Below, piece by piece: positions 34,477-40,571 of a stretch of DNA of 40,571 nt. Location: contig JAQGOE010000154.1 of the NCBI GenBank assembly GCA_028293725.1, positions 1-40,571 of the forward strand, given 5' to 3'. The DNA is from Gammaproteobacteria bacterium. GTDB taxonomy: Bacteria; Pseudomonadota; Gammaproteobacteria; Steroidobacterales; Steroidobacteraceae. The notes below the pieces were generated by a model, which was not told where the DNA came from, did not search any database, and worked only from the letters and a program-made list of their open reading frames with translations. How positions within the stretch are numbered: position 1 is the stretch's first letter; each line of letters starts with the position of its first letter. The translations under genes were made by a program, and so were the position numbers.

Positions 34477-35931
34477 TCACAACGTGATCGAAACCGTCTT
34501 GGTTTCCGTATAAGCCTCCGCGCCTTCACGTCCGTGCTCGCGTCCGAGGCCCGACTGTTTAAAGCCGCCGAACGGCATCGTGAAATCCATGCCGGCGCCG
34601 CCATTGACAGAGATGCTGCCGGCTTTGATCCGGCTGGCGAGTTTGTGAGCCGTACTCACGTTGCTCGTCCAGATGTAGGCTGAGAGACCGTAGGACGTAT
34701 CGTTGGCGACGCGTGCGATAGCATCCAGATCCTCGTCGCCGAAGCGAAGCGCGCACACGACCGGCCCGAAGATTTCTTCGCGCATGACACTCATCTCGGG
34801 CCGCACATTGCTCAGAATCGTAGGCCGCACGAAGTAACCCTTCGCTGGTAGCGTCTGCTCTCCGGACAACACTTCCGCGCCCTGCTGTTGTCCGGCGCGA
34901 ACATACCCCGTCACTCGCTCGAGTTGCTGTGCGGACACGACGGGCCCCATGAAAGTGTCGGCCTCCGAGCCCGGGCCGATTTTCAGGGCTTTGGCACGAG
35001 CCGCGACGCCCTCCATGACGCGATCGTAGACGCGCTCGTGGACGAACAGACGCGAGCCCGCAGCGCAAATCTGTCCTGTGTTGATGAAGATGCCGTTGGC
35101 GGCAGCCGTGGTAGCCGCTTCGAGGTCCGCGTCTGGAAAGATGAACACCGGCGATTTGCCACCGAGCTCGAGCGTCACCCTTTTGAGTGTCCCGCCGGCG
35201 GCAGCCAGAATCGACTTGCCCACCCGGGTGGAGCCGGTGAAGGCGATCTTGTCGACATCCGGATGCTCCACCAACGGTCTGCCGGCGGACTCTCCGGTTC
35301 CGGTCACAATATTGACCACACCATCGGGAAAGCCCACTTCCTGGATGAGCTCACCCAAGCGGATGGCGGACAGGGGTGTCTGCTCCGCCGGTTTCAACAC
35401 AACAGTGCAGCCGGCCGCCAGCGCCGGGGCGATTTTTCCGACGGCCATGCCGAACGGCATGTTCCAGGCCACGATCTGTCCCACGACCCCGACGGGCTCC
35501 TTGCGGGTGTACGTGTGATATTCCCCCGGAGTCGAAACCGGCAGCGTCTCGCCCGTGAGCCGCATGGGCCATCCCGAGTAATAACGCAGGCAATCGACAG
35601 CCTTGGGGATGTTCCACATCTGCGCCAACCACAGCGGCATACCGTTATCGCGGGTTTCCAACAACGCGAGCTCGGCGGCATTTGCTTCTATGGCATCCGA
35701 CAGTTTCCACAGCAAACGGGCCCGCTCGGCCGGTGGTGTCGTGCGCCACGGGCCACGCTCGAGCGCGTTCCGAGCAGCCCTGACCGCCGCATCGATGTCC
35801 GCCGCGCCGCCGGCGGCCGCTTGCGCAAACACCTCGCCCGTCGCCGGATCGAACACATCGAGCGCGCGGCCGGATGCCGCGGGAGACCAGCGCCCGTCGA
35901 TGAGCAACTGCCGGGAAGGTGAAGCATTCAT
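34477..35931 (-). CDS. NAD(P)+-dependent aldehyde dehydrogenase
   Basis: 484 aa with the complete aldehyde dehydrogenase superfamily set: general base Glu255 in LELGGKSP, nucleophile Cys289 in GQICAAGSRL, cofactor motif FTGSTRVGK and NMPFGMAVGKIAPAL. It oxidises aldehydes to carboxylates in the cytosol. The ATG at 35931 has AGAGGA about 9 bases upstream and is 13 bp after the NmrA-like gene stop; the frame runs upstream to 35991 inside that gene. Given the adjacent carotenoid-oxygenase-family enzyme, an aromatic aldehyde such as vanillin is the likely substrate, but the sequence does not prove specificity. Confidence 0.95.
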   Translation of the reverse strand: MNASPSRQLLIDGRWSPAASGRALDVFDPATGEVFAQAAAGGAADIDAAVRAARNALERGPWRTTPPAERARLLWKLSDAIEANAAELALLETRDNGMPLWLAQMWNIPKAVDCLRYYSGWPMRLTGETLPVSTPGEYHTYTRKEPVGVVGQIVAWNMPFGMAVGKIAPALAAGCTVVLKPAEQTPLSAIRLGELIQEVGFPDGVVNIVTGTGESAGRPLVEHPDVDKIAFTGSTRVGKSILAAAGGTLKRVTLELGGKSPVFIFPDADLEAATTAAANGIFINTGQICAAGSRLFVHERVYDRVMEGVAARAKALKIGPGSEADTFMGPVVSAQQLERVTGYVRAGQQQGAEVLSGEQTLPAKGYFVRPTILSNVRPEMSVMREEIFGPVVCALRFGDEDLDAIARVANDTSYGLSAYIWTSNVSTAHKLASRIKAGSISVNGGAGMDFTMPFGGFKQSGLGREHGREGAEAYTETKTVSITL

Positions 35932-35944
35932 ACTGGAAGTCCTC

Positions 35945-36865
35945 TCAAGATTTCGTTGCCAGGGCGTCCCGGTTGGCGAGGAAGACGTCACGTAACGACA
36001 GCGCCGGGCGTCCTGTTATCAACTCGACGTGCCGCGAGCACACGGCGAAGTAACCTTCGCCCAGGGCGCGCTCATAAGACATCATTTCATCGCTCGCCCA
36101 GGGGCCGCTCTGCTCATGGAGAACGCCCTCCACGTAACGCCGGGGAATCCCCGCCGCATCGAAGGTGGCCTGCTTCTCTTCATGGCTGACGACGACATAC
36201 TCGATCGGCCGTCCGCCGATCTCGGCTGCCAGTGCCGCGGCATCCCGGAATGAAAGCAACTCGGGACCGGTTATTTCATACACCGCGCCCTCATGACCCG
36301 GAGTGCTCAGTACGGCGGCCGCGACGGCGACACAGTCTTTCTTGGAGACGAATGCCATGCAGCCTTCTCCGGCGCTGGTGACCCACTTACCGGAAGCCAG
36401 CGCCTGCGGCGCGATCATGGTCGCCACGACCTCCGCATACTGACTATCCCGCAGGATGGTAAAAGCCACTCCACAACGCCTGAGAAGTTCCTCGGTATGC
36501 AGATGATCGGCCACCACGAAGGCGGGACTGCGCGGGTGGATTCCCACACTGGAGGTGTATGCAATGTGCTGTACGCCAGCCGCCACCGCCGCGTCGACAG
36601 CGGCAGTATGTTGACGGCGGCGTCGCTCACCCACATCGAGCGTGCTGATGAGAAGCATGCGTTCGCCGCCGGCGAAAGCCGCAGCCAGCGAATCCCCATC
36701 GTCGAAGTCACCATAGCGAATCTGCGCGCCCCGAGCCGCCAGGTGCGCGAGGGCCGCAGGCTTACGTGTGACGAGAATCAGCTCGGACGGCGGCGTGTTC
36801 TCGAGCAACAGCTCCGTGACCATCGTTCCGAATGCGCCCGACGCCCCTGTAATGACGGTACTCAT
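35945..36865 (-). CDS. NmrA-like NAD(P)-binding protein
   Basis: 306 aa atypical SDR of the NmrA/QorB group. The N-terminus VITGASGAFGTMVTELLL is the dinucleotide loop, VTRKPAAL is the NADP-type loop, and IAYTSSVGIHP follows near 105-115. The YXXXK catalytic pair of classical SDRs is not in the usual place, as is normal for this group, which includes quinone reductases and redox sensors. The ATG at 36865 has GAGGA 7 bases upstream. It lies 18 bp after the carotenoid-oxygenase gene and 13 bp before the aldehyde dehydrogenase start. A quinone or aryl-ketone reductase role in the pathway is possible but not shown. Confidence 0.88.
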   Translation of the reverse strand: MSTVITGASGAFGTMVTELLLENTPPSELILVTRKPAALAHLAARGAQIRYGDFDDGDSLAAAFAGGERMLLISTLDVGERRRRQHTAAVDAAVAAGVQHIAYTSSVGIHPRSPAFVVADHLHTEELLRRCGVAFTILRDSQYAEVVATMIAPQALASGKWVTSAGEGCMAFVSKKDCVAVAAAVLSTPGHEGAVYEITGPELLSFRDAAALAAEIGGRPIEYVVVSHEEKQATFDAAGIPRRYVEGVLHEQSGPWASDEMMSYERALGEGYFAVCSRHVELITGRPALSLRDVFLANRDALATKS

Positions 36866-36883
36866 GTGCCATTCCTCGTAAAT

Positions 36884-38320
36884 TCAAGGCCGAGCCGGCA
36901 CCCAGTTGCCATGCACGCCCGACCGAAGCCGCAAAGGCACCCGGATACGGGCAACGGGCCCCTTATCGAGATGCGCGGCCTCGGTGATATGAACCTCGGC
37001 CTGGTTCTCATCGTGCCGGTCGACGATGTACAGGAGGTAGCCCTCGTGACCCGGCTTGCTGGAGGGAATGTGACAGTGCTCCTGGACCGTGCAGGCCGGT
37101 CCAATGAACAGGTCCGTCAATTTCCCGCTCTTCACATCGAGCCGGGTCAGCATGTTGAAACCGGCGCCGACGGGACCGGAGAGGATCGGCGGCCCGAAGC
37201 TCGTCTCGACGCGCCCGTAATAGGCGATGTTGTAATCCACCATCGCGTCTTTATCGGCGATGCGCGGGAAGTCTCCCGACGGCGCGAGAATCTGCTCTTC
37301 GGGTTGGTCACCCGGTTTCGACAGATCGAAAGTCCACCGCAAGAGATTGCCGCGGAGATCCTGGGGCGGCATATGGAGGCCACCGGCTTCGCGGATGAAA
37401 GCGAACGCGGGCACATCGCTCACACACGCGTCGACGTGAACTTTGTTGCCTTCGGTGTACCCGTTGATGAAATGAAAGACCGAGCAAGGCCGGGTCCGGA
37501 ACCAACGGATCTGATCGACTCGGCCCCGCCGCGGCATAATCCCGAAGAAACTCTCCTTGCTACCCTCCCAGGCCCAATGCGCCCCTCCCGCGCGCATGCG
37601 CTCGAGGTCGGCGACGATCGGAAAAACCGGAAAGATGACGTGCTCTTGGGTGACGACGAAATCGTGCATGAGAGCGCAGTACGGCACTTCGAACCACTCT
37701 TCCTTGACCAGCTCGCCGTTTTTGTCCGCCACACAATAGGCGACATCGCGAGTCGCAAGCCCACCCGCCTCGTATCCAAAGAAGTGCAGCTCGCCCGTCT
37801 CGGGGTCGAGACGCGGGTGAGCCGTGACGGTCTGGCTACGAAGCCTGCCGTCGTAACTCCATTCACCGATCGTCTCCAGCGTGACCGGATCGACCTCCCA
37901 GGGACGGCTGTCTTCCTTCAAAGCGAACAGGCGCCCCCCGTGAAAAACGGGTGTGGTATTCGCAACTCCGCGACCCTTGCCCTGCACGCTGGGATCATCG
38001 GTGAACGGATTTCTGTAGGCACCGTACAGGGCGCGACGGGCCTGGCGCTCGAGTTGCCAACGCTCCGTTCGCACGTAGCGCTGTTTGAAATCCACGTGTC
38101 CATCCTGGAAGCGGAACATCCGCACCATGCCGTCACCGCTCAGAAACGTGTCCCAGCCGAGCTTCGGCGGGAACTGCGGGTCCGGCACGGTCTGGTAATA
38201 GCTACCCTGGATGTCCTCGGGCAGGGTGCCCTCAATCACGAGGTCGTAAATCTCGGCCTCCACTCGTGATGGAGCGTTGTGACCGATGAAGTCCATCGCC
38301 TGGGGAAAAGGTGCTGTCAT
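36884..38320 (-). CDS. Carotenoid-oxygenase-family dioxygenase (isoeugenol/lignostilbene type)
   Basis: 478 aa non-haem Fe(II) oxygenase. The four family His ligands are visible at H168 (TAHPRL), H219 (LMHDF), H283 (VFHFING) and H470 (GVHGNW). Family members cleave alkene bonds in carotenoids, lignostilbenes or phenylpropenes. The length matches that recalled for isoeugenol monooxygenase, which yields vanillin and acetaldehyde, and the neighbouring aldehyde dehydrogenase and VAO-type flavoprotein support an aromatic substrate. The ATG at 38320 overlaps the preceding stop by 4 bp (ATGA); an in-frame GTG at 38332 is less likely. No signal peptide, so cytosolic. Exact substrate not determined. 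Confidence 0.92.
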   Translation of the reverse strand: MTAPFPQAMDFIGHNAPSRVEAEIYDLVIEGTLPEDIQGSYYQTVPDPQFPPKLGWDTFLSGDGMVRMFRFQDGHVDFKQRYVRTERWQLERQARRALYGAYRNPFTDDPSVQGKGRGVANTTPVFHGGRLFALKEDSRPWEVDPVTLETIGEWSYDGRLRSQTVTAHPRLDPETGELHFFGYEAGGLATRDVAYCVADKNGELVKEEWFEVPYCALMHDFVVTQEHVIFPVFPIVADLERMRAGGAHWAWEGSKESFFGIMPRRGRVDQIRWFRTRPCSVFHFINGYTEGNKVHVDACVSDVPAFAFIREAGGLHMPPQDLRGNLLRWTFDLSKPGDQPEEQILAPSGDFPRIADKDAMVDYNIAYYGRVETSFGPPILSGPVGAGFNMLTRLDVKSGKLTDLFIGPACTVQEHCHIPSSKPGHEGYLLYIVDRHDENQAEVHITEAAHLDKGPVARIRVPLRLRSGVHGNWVPARP

Positions 38321-38685
38321 ATCAATACCCACGATACGAGTCGGCTGCCGTTGAGATTGCTACGACGGCGGACCCTGAGGCCCTTGTCGCGCGCCAGTGT
38401 TTCGAGAATCAACAGGTCGGTATGGGTCGTCATTCCTGCGATCCGGCAGGACCGCTTGCCAACGAGGCCGCGCAGCGTGTCATACCAAAGCTTGCCGGCA
38501 TCGCCCTTTACAGCCAACGTGCGCACACCCTGCGCCGCGAGGTCAGCGGCGAATGCCTGCGCCTGTGGATGCCAGTCGTTGTAGACGACCACGTCAAAAG
38601 GGGCCTGGGACATAGCGGGTGCTGCAATCGCAGCGGTCACGACTGCCGCCGCCTGCTTCACGAAGTCTCGTTTAGTCAACATCAT
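38317..38685 (-). CDS. Small exported protein of the flavoprotein-cytochrome cluster
   Basis: 122 aa. The N-terminus (MMLTKRDFVKQAAAVVTAAIAAPAMSQA) looks like a Tat-type signal with KR in place of RR, ending near SQA. The mature part (about 95 aa) starts FDVVVYNDWHP and has two Cys-poor helices but no cofactor motif I recognise. Two ATGs (38685, 38682) directly follow the cytochrome stop codon, and the stop overlaps the next start, so it is translationally coupled on both sides. This suggests an assembly or accessory factor for the periplasmic VAO-type flavoprotein-cytochrome pair. Function unknown. Confidence 0.85.
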   Translation of the reverse strand: MMLTKRDFVKQAAAVVTAAIAAPAMSQAPFDVVVYNDWHPQAQAFAADLAAQGVRTLAVKGDAGKLWYDTLRGLVGKRSCRIAGMTTHTDLLILETLARDKGLRVRRRSNLNGSRLVSWVLI

Positions 38686-39027
38686 TTAGCGCCCGTGCCG
38701 CGTCAGATAAGCCGCGATTGCCTCGAGGTCCGAGTCAGAAAGCTCGGTGCGCCGCATCGGGGGCATGCTTCCGACTCCCGAGCGGACTATCGCGCGGATG
38801 GCCGGCGCCGGCAGGTCCGTCCGGTTCTCCAACAGTGCGTGGTCCTTGTCCAAGCGCTTGGCGAGGCGATTGGTTCCCCACACCCCGGGGCCGTGACAGT
38901 AGACGCAGATATGATCGTAGGCATGCTTTCCTTGTTGTTCCTGTGCGGAAAGAGACGCCTCGTCCGCGACGGCGACGCCGCCTGCCAAAAGCAGTCCCGA
39001 CATGACGAGCGGGCCCAACACCCTCAT
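38686..39027 (-). CDS. Class I cytochrome c, electron acceptor of flavoprotein
   Basis: 113 aa. A signal peptide ends near AVADE, the haem site CVYCH is at 41-45, and the likely axial Met is in the GSMPPM loop near the C-terminus; the ending DLEAIAAYL is the usual C-terminal helix. The ATG at 39027 overlaps the flavoprotein stop by 4 bp (ATGA). In p-cresol methylhydroxylase and eugenol hydroxylase the flavoprotein subunit passes electrons to a small cytochrome c encoded next to it, and this pair fits that plan. The protein should be periplasmic. Confidence 0.93.
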   Translation of the reverse strand: MRVLGPLVMSGLLLAGGVAVADEASLSAQEQQGKHAYDHICVYCHGPGVWGTNRLAKRLDKDHALLENRTDLPAPAIRAIVRSGVGSMPPMRRTELSDSDLEAIAAYLTRHGR

Positions 39028-40571
39028 GACTTGCCCCTGTTCCCGCGCAGAGCACGCGGCCAGATACCCTGCTTTCCGGGCGCGAGAATGCCTTGCGGGT
39101 CGAGAGCGTCCTTTACGCGCTCATTGAGCGTTCGAAGCGCATGCCCATTGAATGTATACATGTCGGCGGCCGCATCCATGAAGGAGATATGCGCACGGTA
39201 GTCACCGAAACCGGACGCGGTACCGTCCTTCGCAAGCACCCGGTAGAGTTCTCGACCCCGCTGGATCAGGTCTTCGTCATCCCTGTTGAAGAACATCACC
39301 GCGTTCACCAACAGGGCACGCGAACCCACATTCAACATCCCGGCGTAAAAGTCGATCCCGTATTCCACGAAGCGCTTGTAGATCGCCTCGTAGAGCTCAC
39401 CCACGCGTTTGCCGATCGGCGCCACCACCGGCGCGTAATTCATGTGCCCACCCGGCCCGCCGTACCAATCTACGATACCGAGCGCGAACAAGCCCGGCTG
39501 CACGCGCATCCACTGCTCGATGGGCTGTCCCCGTTGCCAACGTCGCGTTTGCACTTTCGCGCCAGGCACGTGCGCAAAGGCGTCCTGAATGGCGGCGATC
39601 CGTAGGTCCAGGCCTTTGTCACGGTCGAACAAATTGAATGAGGCGTTCCACAGCCCCCTACCCTCCGCCGCCAACTCCTTGGCCACGACGTCGAACGGGA
39701 TACTACCGGTACCCTTATAGATGTCGGCGCGGCTCTTACCTTGAGCGGAGAACCCATCGACAATGGAGCGGAACGGATTCGTGATCGTGTAGGTCGCGTT
39801 GATCGTGTCGTTGAGCCGCAATGGCCGCAACGCATCCACCATTACGGGCAGGTCACCGGCATTCGGCAGACTGATGGCGACATTGGCGACCGCTTCCGGC
39901 TGCGGCATGAGCCAGACGCCCATCTTGGTGACGACGCCGAAGTTGGATTGCGTGAACAGGCCATCCCAGACAGGGCCGTAGCCGTACTTGAAAATCTGCC
40001 ATTCCCGGCTGTCCTTGACCGCGCCCATGCCGGTACGAACCAACTCGCCGGTGGGCAGAACGACTTCCATCCCGCAGATCGTGTCCGTATGCACGCCGTA
40101 GGGTGTGTAACCCAGGCCGTGCTCAAGCGCATTGCCGATCACACTGCCCCATCCGGGCGCGGGAGTCGATATCCAGAGCTTGCCGCCGGCCGCCTGCAGC
40201 GCCTCGAACAGGTCGAAGAAGCTCACGCCGGGTTCCACCAACGCGTAGCCAAGCTCTTCGTCAATCTCTAGAACCCGATTCATACGCTTCAGATCCAGCA
40301 CGACACTGAGGCGTAACACCGGCGCCGATCCCCCGTACGCGAGGTTCCTCCCGGTGGAGACAGGCCAAAGCGGAATTCGGTAGCGGTTCGCCGCCTTGAC
40401 GATCGCCTGCACCTCCTCCGCGGACTTCGGTGCCACTGCCGCGGATGATGCGTGCTCATCCGGATTTCCAGGGGCGAAGGCGTCCAGGTAGCTGTGGCGA
40501 TCCTCCTCCGACACCAACACCCACTCTGGGCCGACGATCGCGGCGAAAGCCTTCAGAGCGTCTTTGAAGTC
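39024..40571 (-). CDS. VAO/PCMH-type FAD flavoprotein (5' end outside window)
   Basis: At least 515 aa, open to the window edge, so the N-terminus is missing. Codons upstream of 40520 continue the family-like start (AFAAIVGPEWVLVSEED), showing that the internal GTG at 40520 is not the true start. The N-terminal half is a PCMH-type FAD-binding domain (VAPKSAEEVQAIVKAAN, STGRNLAYGGSAPV, PGWGSVIGNALEHG), and the rest is the VAO-type substrate cap domain. The closest characterised types are 4-cresol dehydrogenase, vanillyl-alcohol oxidase and eugenol hydroxylase flavoproteins. These oxidise para-substituted phenols through a quinone methide, with cytochrome c as acceptor. The cytochrome gene overlaps its stop by 4 bp. 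Confidence 0.92.
   Translation of the reverse strand, partial: DFKDALKAFAAIVGPEWVLVSEEDRHSYLDAFAPGNPDEHASSAAVAPKSAEEVQAIVKAANRYRIPLWPVSTGRNLAYGGSAPVLRLSVVLDLKRMNRVLEIDEELGYALVEPGVSFFDLFEALQAAGGKLWISTPAPGWGSVIGNALEHGLGYTPYGVHTDTICGMEVVLPTGELVRTGMGAVKDSREWQIFKYGYGPVWDGLFTQSNFGVVTKMGVWLMPQPEAVANVAISLPNAGDLPVMVDALRPLRLNDTINATYTITNPFRSIVDGFSAQGKSRADIYKGTGSIPFDVVAKELAAEGRGLWNASFNLFDRDKGLDLRIAAIQDAFAHVPGAKVQTRRWQRGQPIEQWMRVQPGLFALGIVDWYGGPGGHMNYAPVVAPIGKRVGELYEAIYKRFVEYGIDFYAGMLNVGSRALLVNAVMFFNRDDEDLIQRGRELYRVLAKDGTASGFGDYRAHISFMDAAADMYTFNGHALRTLNERVKDALDPQGILAPGKQGIWPRALRGNRGKS

Noticed and set aside
36293..38269. Very long plus-strand open frame opposite the carotenoid-oxygenase gene
   Set aside because: It is the antisense shadow of a gene with clear family motifs; high GC removes stops, and its translation has no recognisable domain.

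Overview
The window is GC-rich proteobacterial chromosome with tightly packed genes, many GTG and TTG starts, outer-membrane and multihaem cytochrome genes and Tat/Sec-exported enzymes. A soil-type gammaproteobacterium or close relative is my guess; no rRNA, tRNA, phage, IS or CRISPR sequence was seen to fix the taxon.

Region 1 (15-725) is a single SDR oxidoreductase gene converging on region 2. Region 2 (744-12573, all minus strand) is a compact operon that looks like an unassigned natural-product pathway. In transcription order it has a MacB/LolD-type ABC ATPase, a free carrier protein, a B12-binding radical SAM enzyme fused to the N-terminal half of a transketolase, the separate C-terminal transketolase half, and a saccharopine-dehydrogenase-like Rossmann protein. 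These are followed by an adenylation-carrier NRPS protein with a proline-like specificity code, a free condensation domain, a KASIII-like enzyme with an altered active site, and two FtsX/MacB-type permeases. Most junctions overlap or nearly touch. Exporter genes bracket the biosynthetic genes, so the product is probably exported. No thioesterase or phosphopantetheinyl transferase is present.

Region 3 (12705-24543, minus strand) is a six-gene electron-transfer operon. It encodes an FAD oxidoreductase carrying two cyclic-nucleotide-binding-like domains and four Fe-S cluster motifs, a membrane protein with a di-haem b histidine pattern, an FHA-TM-decahaem cytochrome, an outer-membrane barrel, a decahaem cytochrome fused to LVIVD propeller repeats, and a pentahaem cytochrome. 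Together they could carry electrons from cytoplasmic NAD(P)H across both membranes (about 25 c haems plus b haems).

Region 4 (24849-31379) is mixed: an exported lipoprotein intradiol dioxygenase homologue, a RES/Xre-type toxin-antitoxin pair, wrbA, a secreted SGNH hydrolase with a bulb-lectin domain, an ArsB-type permease and an EF-hand protein.

Region 5 (31483-40571, minus strand) is a catabolic operon. It encodes a VAO/PCMH-type flavoprotein (running off the window), a cytochrome c, a small exported protein, a carotenoid-oxygenase-family enzyme of isoeugenol-monooxygenase size, an NmrA-like protein, an aldehyde dehydrogenase, a GMC oxidoreductase and a MATE efflux pump. The set fits side-chain oxidation and cleavage of phenylpropanoids to an aromatic aldehyde and then an acid.
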